DNA of 64,000 bases from positions 1 to 64,000 of the forward strand of contig JAQCAB010000001.1 in the NCBI GenBank assembly GCA_027622375.1, written 5' to 3'. Below, one piece after another: positions 44,789-54,012 of this stretch (its first letter is position 1; the number at the start of each line of letters is the position of its first letter). The notes beneath the pieces are model-generated. The model had not been told where the DNA came from, searched no databases, and was given only the letters and a program-made list of their open reading frames with translations. The position numbers were made by a program, and so were the translations under genes. This stretch comes from Bacteroidota bacterium. GTDB lineage: Bacteria > Bacteroidota > Ignavibacteria > UBA10030 > UBA8401.

Positions 44789-46054
44789 TTACCCTATTAT
44801 GTTAAATGGAAGATATTTTTGAATTACATCCGGTATTTTTATTTTTCCATCTTCAGTTTGATATTGTTCAATTACTGCTGCCATTACTCGCGGCAATGCA
44901 AGTGCAGAACCATTTAATGTGTGAACAAATTCCATTTTTTGTGTTATTGAATTTCTAAAACGAATATTCATTCTTCTTGATTGAAAATTTTCAAAATTAC
45001 TGCAACTCGAAACTTCAAGCCATTTTTGTTGACCTTGAGACCAAACTTCTAAATCATATTTTTTTGTTTGAGTAAAGCCCATATCTCCAGTACACATTAA
45101 TAAAACTCTATATTTTAATCTGAGTTTGTTTAATAAATCTTCGGCATCACTTCGTAATGTTTCTAATTCTTCGTAAGATTTTTCGGGCAAAGTAAATTTT
45201 ACTAATTCAACTTTATCAAACTGATGTAATCTATTTAATCCTCGAACATCTTTTCCGTATGAACCAGCTTCTCTTCTAAAGCATGGCGTGTAGGCAGAAA
45301 ATTTTATTGGTAGTTTTTTTTCGTCAATTATTTCATCACGATAAAAATTTGAAACAGGAACCTCTGCAGTCGGAATTAAATATAATTCATCTCTTTCAAC
45401 TGTGTACATTAAATCTTCTTTATCTGGGATTTGCCCAGTTCCTCTTGCGCTTGCTTCATTAACAACTATTGGCGGAAGAATTTCTTGATAACCTTTTAAA
45501 TTTGCTGAATCGAGAAAAAAATTAATTAGCGCACGTTGCAACATTGCAAGTTTAGAAAGATAAAATGGAAATCCTGCGCCAGTTACTTTTGAGCCACGCT
45601 CAAAGTCAATTAAATTTAATTTTTCTGCAATTTCCCAATGTGGTTTTAGTGTAAATTTTGATTCGAGATTTATTTTTGATTCAAAAACAATTTTATTTTC
45701 TTCTGGGGAATTACCAATTGGTACACTTTCGTGCGGAATATTAGGAACGGTTAATAATAATTCTTCAAGTTTTTTATCAATGACTCTTAATTCGCCATCA
45801 AACTCTTGAATTGATATTTTAACATTATTCATTTTGCTGATAATATCATCAGCACTCTCCCCACTTTGTTTTAACTTCGCAACTTGTGCAGATGCGCTAT
45901 TTCGTTCCGATTTTAATTTTTCAACTTGTTGAATAATTTTACGCCTTGTTTCATCTAACTCTAAAATTTCGTTTAAATTATCAACTTCATTTTTAGCTTT
46001 AATTCCAGCTCGAACTTTTACTGTTTCTTCACGAATTGTTTTTATATCTAACAT
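44789..46054 (-). CDS. serS: Seryl-tRNA synthetase
   Basis: A 421-residue class II aminoacyl-tRNA synthetase that charges tRNA-Ser. The N-terminal 110 residues form the antiparallel coiled-coil arm (LDETRRKIIQQVEKLKSERNSASAQVAKLKQ) which grips the long variable loop of the tRNA. The catalytic domain shows LIPTAEVPVSNFY (serine-binding TxE), FRREAGSYGKDVRGLNRLHQFDKVEL (motif 2) and GSALALPRVMAAVIEQYQ (motif 3). Length is typical. It lies inside the minus-strand array, 17 bases after the EEP-like lipoprotein gene. No T-box is expected in this position and none is seen. Confidence 0.97.
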   Translation of the reverse strand: MLDIKTIREETVKVRAGIKAKNEVDNLNEILELDETRRKIIQQVEKLKSERNSASAQVAKLKQSGESADDIISKMNNVKISIQEFDGELRVIDKKLEELLLTVPNIPHESVPIGNSPEENKIVFESKINLESKFTLKPHWEIAEKLNLIDFERGSKVTGAGFPFYLSKLAMLQRALINFFLDSANLKGYQEILPPIVVNEASARGTGQIPDKEDLMYTVERDELYLIPTAEVPVSNFYRDEIIDEKKLPIKFSAYTPCFRREAGSYGKDVRGLNRLHQFDKVELVKFTLPEKSYEELETLRSDAEDLLNKLRLKYRVLLMCTGDMGFTQTKKYDLEVWSQGQQKWLEVSSCSNFENFQSRRMNIRFRNSITQKMEFVHTLNGSALALPRVMAAVIEQYQTEDGKIKIPDVIQKYLPFNIIG

Positions 46055-46071
46055 TGTGCAAATATACTAAA

Positions 46072-46827
46072 TCATTGCTGAATGACCTTAATTGTAATCA
46101 AATTACATCCATTAAAAACTTCTTTAATTGATAAAACTTCAACTCCATTTGGAGTTATAAAATTACAATTTGTTGAATTTATTTCATTACCAATATTATT
46201 TAATGATATATTTTTCAACAAATTTCTCTCAATAATTTTATTTTCTTTGTCATGAAAATCTCCAGAAATAAAAATTGGATAAGCATTATTTTTTAAAATA
46301 AAATTATCAAGTTCACGAAGTTGAATATTTTTTGATTCATCAATTGAGTTTATCAACTCTGTACTAATTACACCAAGCGAACGGACTCCAACATCTATTA
46401 CCCCAAATGATGCAGAGTGTTGAATTCTTTTTTTTGAATTAGTGAGTTTGAGATTCGATGTTTGCATGATTGGATAAATACTTAAAATAGCATTTCCCAA
46501 ATCGTAACCTAAATCATCACGAGCAACAGTAAAATGTTGCCTCATTTCTAATTGTTTTGATAATTCTTTTACAGCATCAAAAGCTGTACCAAAACCTGGA
46601 CGAGATATTTGTTGAACAAGTAAAATTTCAGGTTCAAGAAATTTTATCTTTGCAACAAATTTTCTGACTTCTGTTTTGGAGTTTAATTTATTATTTAGAT
46701 TTACAGATATTATTTTTAATGTGGAAGAAATTTTTGAATCTTTTATAATTTCTTTTTTTGGCGAACAACCACTTAAAAAAATAAAACTTATAAAAAGTAT
46801 AAAAGTGTAAAAGTTTTTACAACTCAT
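46072..46827 (-). CDS. EEP-like (endonuclease/exonuclease/phosphatase fold) lipoprotein, probably degenerate
   Basis: A 251-residue lipoprotein (signal ending in FLSGC, Cys21). The mature part follows the EEP fold in outline: TLKIISVNLNNK at the start, EILLVQQISRPGF where the catalytic Glu normally stands (here Gln), LGNAILSIYPIM, and IFISGDFHD for the N-x-D-like element. The final S-D-H motif is missing; the C-terminus ends in a hydrophobic strand. So it may be a binding protein derived from a nuclease or phosphatase. Its start codon overlaps the end of the rfbD-like gene by one base. The assignment is by pattern alone. Confidence 0.6.
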   Translation of the reverse strand: MSCKNFYTFILFISFIFLSGCSPKKEIIKDSKISSTLKIISVNLNNKLNSKTEVRKFVAKIKFLEPEILLVQQISRPGFGTAFDAVKELSKQLEMRQHFTVARDDLGYDLGNAILSIYPIMQTSNLKLTNSKKRIQHSASFGVIDVGVRSLGVISTELINSIDESKNIQLRELDNFILKNNAYPIFISGDFHDKENKIIERNLLKNISLNNIGNEINSTNCNFITPNGVEVLSIKEVFNGCNLITIKVIQQ

Positions 46828-47732
46828 TAATTTGTTAACAAAAATTCTTTCTTCATTTCTTTTAAACTATCTAAAAGTGGGGTTGGCGAGTAATTCAAAA
46901 TTTTTTTAGCTTTTTCTAAAACAAATCCAGATTTTTTTGGTCTATTTGCAACTTGTTGCAAATCTTTAGTCCAAATACATTCAATTAAATTTTTATCTAA
47001 ATCAAAAGCATCTGCTAAACTACAAGCAAACTCATATCTACTTAATAAATTTGGACCTGCAATATGGAATACTCCATTTTGATTATTATCAATTGAAAGC
47101 AAGCAGGCATTTGCTAAATCTGTTACAAAAGTTGGATTACTAATTTGATCTTGCACGCATTTTATTTTAATACTTTGAATTAAATTTTTTACAACCCAAA
47201 GTGCAAAATTATATTTTATATTATTCCCAGTTCCATAAAGCACAATTGTTCTTAAGATTGAATAATTAATATCACTGCTTAAAATTGCATTTTCGCCAGC
47301 AAGTTTTGTTCGGCCGTAATAATTTATCGGATTTGGTCTTGAGGTTTCAGAATATGGACCATCATTTCCATCAAAAACATAATCAGTTGAAATGTGAATT
47401 AATTTTGCATTTAACGCTCTTGAAACATCAACTAAATTTTGCACACCGTTAACATTTACTCGCCAAGCATGTTCACGTTCTTTTTCGCACAAGTCAACAT
47501 TTGTAACTCCCGAAGCGTTTATAATTACATCTGGATGAAAACTTGAACTTAAACTTTTTAAATCACTTCGTGAAGTAATATCAAGTTGAGTATAATCGTA
47601 TAAAGCACTGTTTAAAAAAAAAGTTCGATGATACGAAGTATTTAAAACTTCAAAATTTGTATCTGATAAAAATAATTTTGCGAGTCGTTGTCCTAATAAT
47701 CCATTACTTCCGCAAATTAAAATTCTTTTCAT
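46827..47732 (-). CDS. rfbD: dTDP-4-dehydrorhamnose reductase-like SDR protein
   Basis: A 301-residue extended short-chain dehydrogenase of the RmlD/RfbD type, which in that family makes the last step of dTDP-rhamnose synthesis. The NAD(P)-binding GSNGLLGQRLAKLF (GxxGxxG) is at the start, HISTDYVFDGNDGPYSE marks the substrate loop and YYGRTKLAGE carries the catalytic Tyr-x3-Lys. No rfbA, rfbB or rfbC genes are nearby, so it could act on another nucleotide sugar or be a methionine adenosyltransferase regulatory-type SDR. It begins 14 bases from the purE end. The symbol is given at family level. Confidence 0.8.
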   Translation of the reverse strand: MKRILICGSNGLLGQRLAKLFLSDTNFEVLNTSYHRTFFLNSALYDYTQLDITSRSDLKSLSSSFHPDVIINASGVTNVDLCEKEREHAWRVNVNGVQNLVDVSRALNAKLIHISTDYVFDGNDGPYSETSRPNPINYYGRTKLAGENAILSSDINYSILRTIVLYGTGNNIKYNFALWVVKNLIQSIKIKCVQDQISNPTFVTDLANACLLSIDNNQNGVFHIAGPNLLSRYEFACSLADAFDLDKNLIECIWTKDLQQVANRPKKSGFVLEKAKKILNYSPTPLLDSLKEMKKEFLLTN

Positions 47733-47746
47733 TGATAAATTTTGAT

Positions 47747-48199
47747 TTAAATTTTAGATCCACTTTTTCGGAATTCAACTAATTTTAATTTTAAATCTTT
47801 ATCATTAAGCGCTAAAATTTGAGCAGCAAGAACTGCAGCATTTTTTGATCCACCAATTGCGACTGTTGCAACAGGAATCCCTGAAGGCATTTGCACAATT
47901 GAATAAAGTGCATCAATTCCTTTTAATTCCGAACCCGAAAGTGGCACGCCAATTACAGGCAAAGTTGTATTTGCGGCAACAACACCAGGTAAATGAGCAG
48001 CCATTCCTGCGGCAGCAATAATTATTTTGTAACCATTTTCTTCTGCCTCTTTTGAAAATTTAATACACTCTTCAGAATTCCTGTGTGCAGATAAAACTTG
48101 ATAATTATATTCAATTCCAAAATAATCGAGATACTTTTTGCAACCTAACATTGCTTCATCATCAGTTGAGCTACCTACTAAAATTGCAACTTGTGGCAT
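47747..48199 (-). CDS. purE: N5-carboxyaminoimidazole ribonucleotide mutase
   Basis: A 150-residue class I PurE, which converts N5-CAIR to CAIR in purine synthesis. The active-site loop VGSSTDDEAMLGCKKYLDYFG, the histidine in SAHRNSEE and the AGMAAHLPGVVAANTTLPVIGVP segment are those of the bacterial enzyme. The stop of the HisA-like gene lies 12 bases upstream, so both are in the same transcript. The ATP-dependent PurK partner is not in the window. Confidence 0.96.
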   Translation of the reverse strand: MPQVAILVGSSTDDEAMLGCKKYLDYFGIEYNYQVLSAHRNSEECIKFSKEAEENGYKIIIAAAGMAAHLPGVVAANTTLPVIGVPLSGSELKGIDALYSIVQMPSGIPVATVAIGGSKNAAVLAAQILALNDKDLKLKLVEFRKSGSKI

Positions 48200-48211
48200 A
48201 ATTAATTTCTC

Positions 48212-48955
48212 CTATAATCTTCTTGTTGGACCTAAATCATTTAAATATTTTTCGTTTATTCGCCATAATGCTTGGCAAGGAAAACGATTTTCGTACAAAG
48301 CTCTTCCTATAATAACTGAATCAACACCATATTTTTCAAATTCTTGAATTTGTTTTAGATGTTCGTATGAATTAATTCCACCCATTATTGTAATTTTTAA
48401 ATCGGTTTCAATAGCTAACTTTTTTATAAAATCAAATCTGGGGATTGGTGCTTCTATTGAATTTTCAAAATCGCTGTAAATAATTCTTTGTGTGCCATTG
48501 TAATGTAATCGTTTTGCGTATGGAATTGCTTCTTCATTATTTGGCAACAAACCATTTTCTGATTTTAAATATGGAACAATTTTATTTGATGAAAATCTTG
48601 ATGACGCATGTTGTACAAAATTAAAATCTAAAGATGCTATTGGAGATAATACTACTCGATAAACATTTAATTGAAAAAGTAATTCAATGTGTTCTAAGGA
48701 TTCAATGTTGCCACCAACCTCAATTGGAATGTCAAGTTTATTTGCAATTTTTTTTATGATTTCGTTATTTGGATAATTCCCTTCACAATATCCTTCTGCA
48801 TCTGTTATGTGTAAAGATTTTGCATTCTCACCTCTCCACATTATTGCCATTTCAAGTGGATCAATTGAATACTCGCGACTTTCTATTGAAAATGGCTTTA
48901 CATCTTTAACACAAAGTTGATTATGAATTTCTATCGCTGGAATTACTAAAATCAT
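48212..48955 (-). CDS. HisA-like (beta/alpha)8 protein, paralogue of uncertain function
   Basis: A 247-residue protein of the HisA/HisF barrel family. It keeps the two phosphate-binding loops in family style (VGGNIESLEH and MGGINSYEH, then VIIGRALYENRF) and the N-terminal VIPAIEIHN strand. In HisA the first catalytic Asp belongs where this protein has Glu (PAIEIH), and my hand alignment puts Lys/Ser near YLKSENG where the second Asp should be. No other histidine genes surround it; the neighbour downstream is purE. So it is either an active HisA with shifted residues or a paralogue with a different sugar-phosphate substrate. It is the first gene of the 16-gene array and has a terminator upstream. 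Confidence 0.7.
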   Translation of the reverse strand: MILVIPAIEIHNQLCVKDVKPFSIESREYSIDPLEMAIMWRGENAKSLHITDAEGYCEGNYPNNEIIKKIANKLDIPIEVGGNIESLEHIELLFQLNVYRVVLSPIASLDFNFVQHASSRFSSNKIVPYLKSENGLLPNNEEAIPYAKRLHYNGTQRIIYSDFENSIEAPIPRFDFIKKLAIETDLKITIMGGINSYEHLKQIQEFEKYGVDSVIIGRALYENRFPCQALWRINEKYLNDLGPTRRL

Positions 48956-49017
48956 TTTAAATTATTTTATTAAAAATCTTTAAAAAAAAATTTACAAACA
49001 ACATCAAATAAAAATAA

Positions 49018-49046
49018 AAACGCCAGCATTAAACTGGCGTTTATTT
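49018..49046 (-). terminator. Terminator after nrdJ
   Basis: A perfect stem of nine pairs (AAACGCCAG at 49018-49026 with CTGGCGTTT at 49034-49042) around a seven-base loop. Downstream on the minus strand the complement is a T-rich tract (TTTTTATTTTTATTTG), and on the plus strand TTTATTTTTG flanks it. It lies 25 bases after the nrdJ stop and before the next minus-strand gene, so it separates nrdJ from the HisA-like array. May act in both directions. Confidence 0.9.
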
Positions 49047-49066
49047 TTGAGTTTTGTAAAAATTAA

Positions 49067-51805
49067 TTAAGAACAACCACTTGTTGAACCACACTGCAAA
49101 CACTTATAACAACTTCCTGAACGAACCATAATTGAACCGCACTCATGGCACGGTGGAGAATCAGCTTGTGTTTGAAAAATTACTTTTTCTGAAAAATCTT
49201 GTTTTTTAAGTTTTTCTTTTTCAGTTAATAAAACAGGTTCTAAAATTGTTATTTCCGCAATTTGTGTTTGCGCTCCTACATTTTGTAAAAATTTTATCAT
49301 CAACCATCTAAAAATATAATCGCACAAAGATTTTGCAATCGGGATTTCTGAATTATTTGTAAAACCTGATGGTTCAAATCTCATGTGAGTATATTTATCA
49401 ACTAAAATTTTTAATGGAACACCATATTGTAAAGCCATAGAAATTGAAGTTGCAAATGCATCCATCAAACCAGAAATTGTTGATCCCTCTTTTGACATTG
49501 TAATAAAAACTTCTCCCGGATATCCATCTTCATACATTCCAACTGTGATATAACCTTCATGTCCAGCGATACTAAATTTATGCGTGATAGATCTTCTTTC
49601 ATCTGGCAAACGCCTTCTCCTTGGATTATTGGCTGATCCTTTAGTTTCTTTTTTTTCTTTTTCTAAAGATGTACTTAGTGGTTGTGTTCTTTTACAGCCA
49701 TCACGATAAACTGCGATTGATTTCAATCCTAATTTCCATGCTTCAATATATGCTTGCATAATTTCATCTGGAGTAACTTCGGTTGGCATATTTACAGTTT
49801 TCGAAATTGCACCTGAAAGAAATGGTTGTGTTGCAGCCATCATCTTAATATGTCCCATGTAATGAATTGATCTTTTTCCTTTTGCAGGTTTGAATGCGCA
49901 ATCAAATACTTCAAGATCATTTTCTTTTAAATATGGCGCTCCTTCAATTGTATCATTTTTTTCGATGTAACTTAAAATGTGTTCAATTTGCTCACTGTCA
50001 TACCCAAGTTTTTTTAAAGCATCACTCACAGTGTTGTTCACAAGTTTCATCATTCCACCACCAACAAGCCGTTTGTATTTTACAAGTGCAATATCAGGTT
50101 CAACACCAGTTGTATCGCAATCCATCATAAAACCAATTGTACCGGTTGGAGCTAAAACAGTTGCTTGTCCATTTCTGAAACCAAAATCTTTTCCAACAGT
50201 GATTGCATCTTTCCAACATTGCTGTGAAGCTGATAATAATTCTTGAGGAACAGTTTGATCACTAATCTTGTCAGCATAAATACTGTGCTTGTTCATAACA
50301 TTTAGCATTGGCTCACTATTAACTGAGTAACCTTCAAAAGCTCCAATTTCTTTTGCGATAAGAGCAGATTGATGATATGCAACACCACACATTAACGAAG
50401 TTATTGCAGCTGCATAATCTCTTCCTTCATCACTGTCGTACGAAAGTCCGCGTGCTATTAATAATGCACCAAGATTTGCGTAACCAAGTCCGAGAGGACG
50501 GAACTTGTGGCTATTTGCTGCAATTCCCGGAGTTGGATAACTTGCATTATCAACAAAAATTTCTTGCGCAGTAATTGTAACACGAACTGCGTGATCAAAA
50601 GATTGAACATTAAATTCACCATCAGCTTTTCTGAACTTCATTAAATTTAAAGATGCAAGATTACATGCAGAGTCATCTAAATACATATACTCGCTGCAAG
50701 GATTGGAAGCATTAATCCGAGATGTGTTGGAAGAAGTGTGCCAATTATTTATTGTAGTATCAAATTGCATTCCAGGATCTCCACATAACCAAGCAGCTTC
50801 TGAAATTTGTCTCAAGATATCGCGGGCTCTAAATGTATCCATCGGTTTTTTATTTTTGACAGATTTTGTAACCCATTCTTTATCTTCAAGTGAAGCTGCC
50901 ATAAATTCATCACTTACACGAACTGAATGATTTGCATTTTGATACAAAATTGAATCGTATGCTCCACCATGAACATTAAATCCACCATCATAACCTGCAT
51001 CAATTAAAGACCATGCTTTCTTTTCTTCTTCAGCTTTACAATTGATAAAATCAACAATATCAGGATGATCGGCATTTAAAATTACCATTTTGGCAGCTCG
51101 TCTTGTTTTGCCACCACTTTTAATAACACCTGCAAATGCATCATATCCACGCATAAATGAAACTGGTCCAGAAGCAGTTCCTCCACTTGTTAAATTTTCT
51201 CTTGATGATCTCAAAGTAGATAAATTTGAACCAGTACCAGATCCCCATTTAAAAAGCATTCCTTCAGTTTTAACTAAATTCAAAATCGAATCCATTGAAT
51301 CTTCAACAGAATTTATAAAGCAAGCCGAAACTTGTGGCTTTGCTTCAATTCCTAAATTAAACCAGACGGGACTATTAAATGCCATATTTTGATTTACAAG
51401 TATATAACAAAGTTCATTATAAAATATTTCTGCATCTTCATCGGTTGCAAAATATCCACCACGTTTGCCCCACTCATAACTTGTTTTTGCAACTCTTTCA
51501 ACTAATTGTTTTACACTTGATTCTCTATCTGGTGTTCCAATTAATCCATGAAAATATTTTGAGACAACAACATTTGTTGCAGTCATTGACCATGATTTTG
51601 GAATTTCTACATTTTTTTGTTCAAATATTTTTTCACCTTTTTCGTTTGTAATTGTAGCAACTCGCAATTCCCATTCAATTTCGTCAAAAGGATGTAAGCC
51701 TTTTTTTGTAAAATATCTTTTGAAGGTTAATCCCTTAGCTTGAAGTATTTCATTCAAACCGTCAAGTGTTTGTTTTGGTTTCGTTTGAGTATCAAACTGA
51801 TTCAT
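49067..51805 (-). CDS. nrdJ: Adenosylcobalamin-dependent ribonucleotide reductase (class II)
   Basis: A 912-residue class II (vitamin B12-dependent) ribonucleoside-diphosphate reductase that makes deoxyribonucleotides without oxygen dependence. Core motifs: GSGTGSNLSTLRSSRE, NPCSEYMYLDDSACNLASLNL (the catalytic Cys and the Asn-Cys-Glu set), ATVLAPTGTIGFMMDCDTTGVEP, and a TSCPD domain around residue 745 to 850. The C-terminus ends with a zinc-ribbon CHECG-x(10)-CYKCLQCG and C-x-C tail, typical of the long bacterial form. An AAGGAC ribosome binding site precedes the ATG. No B12 riboswitch is seen upstream. A NrdR regulatory site is not evident either. Confidence 0.96.
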   Translation of the reverse strand: MNQFDTQTKPKQTLDGLNEILQAKGLTFKRYFTKKGLHPFDEIEWELRVATITNEKGEKIFEQKNVEIPKSWSMTATNVVVSKYFHGLIGTPDRESSVKQLVERVAKTSYEWGKRGGYFATDEDAEIFYNELCYILVNQNMAFNSPVWFNLGIEAKPQVSACFINSVEDSMDSILNLVKTEGMLFKWGSGTGSNLSTLRSSRENLTSGGTASGPVSFMRGYDAFAGVIKSGGKTRRAAKMVILNADHPDIVDFINCKAEEEKKAWSLIDAGYDGGFNVHGGAYDSILYQNANHSVRVSDEFMAASLEDKEWVTKSVKNKKPMDTFRARDILRQISEAAWLCGDPGMQFDTTINNWHTSSNTSRINASNPCSEYMYLDDSACNLASLNLMKFRKADGEFNVQSFDHAVRVTITAQEIFVDNASYPTPGIAANSHKFRPLGLGYANLGALLIARGLSYDSDEGRDYAAAITSLMCGVAYHQSALIAKEIGAFEGYSVNSEPMLNVMNKHSIYADKISDQTVPQELLSASQQCWKDAITVGKDFGFRNGQATVLAPTGTIGFMMDCDTTGVEPDIALVKYKRLVGGGMMKLVNNTVSDALKKLGYDSEQIEHILSYIEKNDTIEGAPYLKENDLEVFDCAFKPAKGKRSIHYMGHIKMMAATQPFLSGAISKTVNMPTEVTPDEIMQAYIEAWKLGLKSIAVYRDGCKRTQPLSTSLEKEKKETKGSANNPRRRRLPDERRSITHKFSIAGHEGYITVGMYEDGYPGEVFITMSKEGSTISGLMDAFATSISMALQYGVPLKILVDKYTHMRFEPSGFTNNSEIPIAKSLCDYIFRWLMIKFLQNVGAQTQIAEITILEPVLLTEKEKLKKQDFSEKVIFQTQADSPPCHECGSIMVRSGSCYKCLQCGSTSGCS

Positions 51806-52131
51806 GATGAGTCCTTATAGTTAGCACAAAATTTGTTAATAATATTTTTTCTGAAAATAAACTTCCTGCTCATACTTACTTTTTAAACATCCTAAGTATT
51901 TACAAATCAACATCTTGACAAGACCAAGTCAAGTTACTTGTTAGATAGTCGAAAATTTTTTCAAAGAAATTAAAAATGATTAAAAATAAAATTCTGAAGT
52001 CACAAACAACCGTTATTAAATCTTTCCTTTTTAGCTTTAATCATTTTATATTTAAGATGTTCAATGGTAAGAAACTTTTTATATTGTAGTCAAGTTAAAT
52101 TTTAATAATTATTTTTTTGAAAGGAGTCAAA
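51806..52131. other. Intergenic region between divergent nrdJ and acyl-CoA ligase genes
   Basis: This 326-base region must hold promoters for both divergent genes. It is AT-rich with no open reading frame. The one clear structure is the inverted repeat at 51914-51933. No B12-box, NrdR-type double box or tRNA was found. Near the right end the plus strand has AAAGGAG six bases before the ligase ATG. I cannot place exact promoter elements with confidence. Confidence 0.6.
51914..51933. promoter_or_regulatory. Inverted repeat, candidate operator
   Basis: CTTGAC at 51914-51919 and GTCAAG at 51928-51933 are exact complements separated by eight bases. The site is about 110 bases upstream of nrdJ and 200 bases upstream of the ligase gene, a plausible position for a dimeric regulator that controls one or both. 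There is no T-tract, so it is not a terminator. The regulator is unknown. Confidence 0.4.
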
Positions 52132-53946
52132 ATGGCACTTCAAGTACAATGTTCTACAATTCCAGAAATGTTCCAAAAAGTTTCGCAAAAATATTTAAAT
52201 GAAATCCGCCCCGTTTTAATGTATAAACAAACAGGTATTTACAAATCTATCTCATATAAAGAGCTGTATAATAGTGTCCGATCTTTTGCAAATGGATTAA
52301 TTTCGATGGGAATTTCAAATAGTGACAAAGTTGGAATTATTTCTGAAAATCGCCCTGAATGGTTTGTCTCGGATATGGCAACTGTTTCGATTGGTGCAAT
52401 TGATGTACCGATCTATCCAACTCTAACTCCAAAACAAATTGAATTTATTTTGAATGATGCTGGAATTTCGGTTGTGATAGTTTCTAATCAAACTCAGTTA
52501 AATAAAATTTTAAAAATTATTGCTGATGTTAAAAATTTAAAAACAATTATTGTGATGAATGAAACATTTGAGTCTACATTTTCAAATACAATTCAATTCA
52601 ATAAAATAATTGAATTGGGAAATGAATTTGAAAAAACAAATTCAGATAAATTAGATAATTTAATTTCACATGTAAAACCGGAAGATCTAATTACAATTAT
52701 ATATACTTCAGGCACAACTGGAAATCCAAAAGGAGTAATGCTGACTCACAATAATTTAATGGCAAATATAACAGCAACTGCAAAAGAAATTTCGATCGAC
52801 GATACCGATAGAACAGTTTCATTTTTACCACTTTGCCATATTTTTGAGAGAATGGGTGGCTATTATACAGTTTTTGGTTGCGGTAGTACAATTGCATATG
52901 CTGAAAGTGTTGAAACTGTTCGTGATAATTTGTTAGAAGTTAATCCAACTATAATGACTGCTGTTCCGAGATTTTTTGAAAAAGTTCAATCTCGTTTATT
53001 AAAACAGGTTGATAGTGGATCTCCATTAAAGAAAAAAATTTTTTATTGGGCAATGGAGGTTGGTAAAGAATTTTTAAGTGCTTCAAAAACAGGAAAAGTT
53101 TCGGGTGGTTTATCATTTAAACATAAAATTGCTAATGCGCTTGTTTATAAAAAACTAAAACATAGAATGGGTGGCAAATTAAAATTTTTTATTTCTGGTG
53201 GAGCAGCATTGCCAAAACCACTCGGAGAATTTTTTGCATCAATTGGAATTACTATTATTGAGGGTTACGGTTTAACTGAAACTTCACCCGTTTTAACTTT
53301 AAATAGATTAAATGATTACAATTTTGGAACTGTCGGCAAACCACTTCCAGATGTTCAAATTAAAATTGCAGATGATGGAGAAATTCTTGCAAAAGGACCA
53401 AACCTAATGAAAGGCTATTACAATAATATTGCTGCAACCAATGAAGTAATTGATAGTGATGGTTGGTTTCATACTGGCGACATTGGAATGTTTGATGAAA
53501 ATAAAAATCTTGTTATAACAGATAGAAAAAAACATTTGTTCGTTAGTTCTGGTGGAAAAAATATAGCGCCACAAATTGTTGAAAATAAAATTATACAAAG
53601 TAAATATATTGACCAAATTTTACTGATTGGCGATAAAAAAATGTTTTGTTCAGCTTTGATTGTTCCCGAGTTTGAGAATTTAAAAGATTTTGCAAAAAAC
53701 GAAAATATAAATTTCTTAACTCATCAGGAATTAATAAAAGATGAAAAAATAGTTTCATTGTTTTCTAACGAAATTGACCGGTTTCAAAAAGATTTAGCAA
53801 ACTTTGAACGTGTTCGTAGATTTCGATTACTTGCAGATCCATTTACAATTGAAAATAACGAACTGACCCCAACTCAAAAAGTTAAACGTAAAGTTGTTGA
53901 GGAAAAATATTCTCAATTGATTGAAGAAATGTATAAAGTTGGTTAA
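52132..53946 (+). CDS. fadD: AMP-dependent long-chain fatty acid--CoA ligase
   Basis: A 604-residue acyl-activating enzyme (AMP-binding family). I chose the ATG at 52132 because AAAGGAG stands six bases upstream; an in-frame TTG at 52117 falls before that site. The AMP-binding signature IIYTSGTTGNPKGVMLTHNN is near residue 190, FISGGAALPKPLGEFF and IIEGYGLTETSPV follow, and WFHTGDIGMFDENKNLVITDRKKHLFVSSGGKNI carries the hinge and the C-terminal lysine region. This is the layout of the FAA1/long-chain acyl-CoA synthetase group. Chain-length preference is not certain. It is the first gene of a plus-strand run; nuoA begins 66 bases after it. Confidence 0.93.
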   Translation: MALQVQCSTIPEMFQKVSQKYLNEIRPVLMYKQTGIYKSISYKELYNSVRSFANGLISMGISNSDKVGIISENRPEWFVSDMATVSIGAIDVPIYPTLTPKQIEFILNDAGISVVIVSNQTQLNKILKIIADVKNLKTIIVMNETFESTFSNTIQFNKIIELGNEFEKTNSDKLDNLISHVKPEDLITIIYTSGTTGNPKGVMLTHNNLMANITATAKEISIDDTDRTVSFLPLCHIFERMGGYYTVFGCGSTIAYAESVETVRDNLLEVNPTIMTAVPRFFEKVQSRLLKQVDSGSPLKKKIFYWAMEVGKEFLSASKTGKVSGGLSFKHKIANALVYKKLKHRMGGKLKFFISGGAALPKPLGEFFASIGITIIEGYGLTETSPVLTLNRLNDYNFGTVGKPLPDVQIKIADDGEILAKGPNLMKGYYNNIAATNEVIDSDGWFHTGDIGMFDENKNLVITDRKKHLFVSSGGKNIAPQIVENKIIQSKYIDQILLIGDKKMFCSALIVPEFENLKDFAKNENINFLTHQELIKDEKIVSLFSNEIDRFQKDLANFERVRRFRLLADPFTIENNELTPTQKVKRKVVEEKYSQLIEEMYKVG

Positions 53947-54012
53947 ATAATTTAAAAAGTAAATTGATTAAGTCGCTAATTTCAAGTAAATTTGTTTTAT
54001 CTTTTGCAAATA

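Noticed and set aside
51806..52131. Cobalamin riboswitch or NrdR boxes upstream of nrdJ
   Set aside because: No B12-box core or paired NrdR boxes could be seen on the nrdJ strand.
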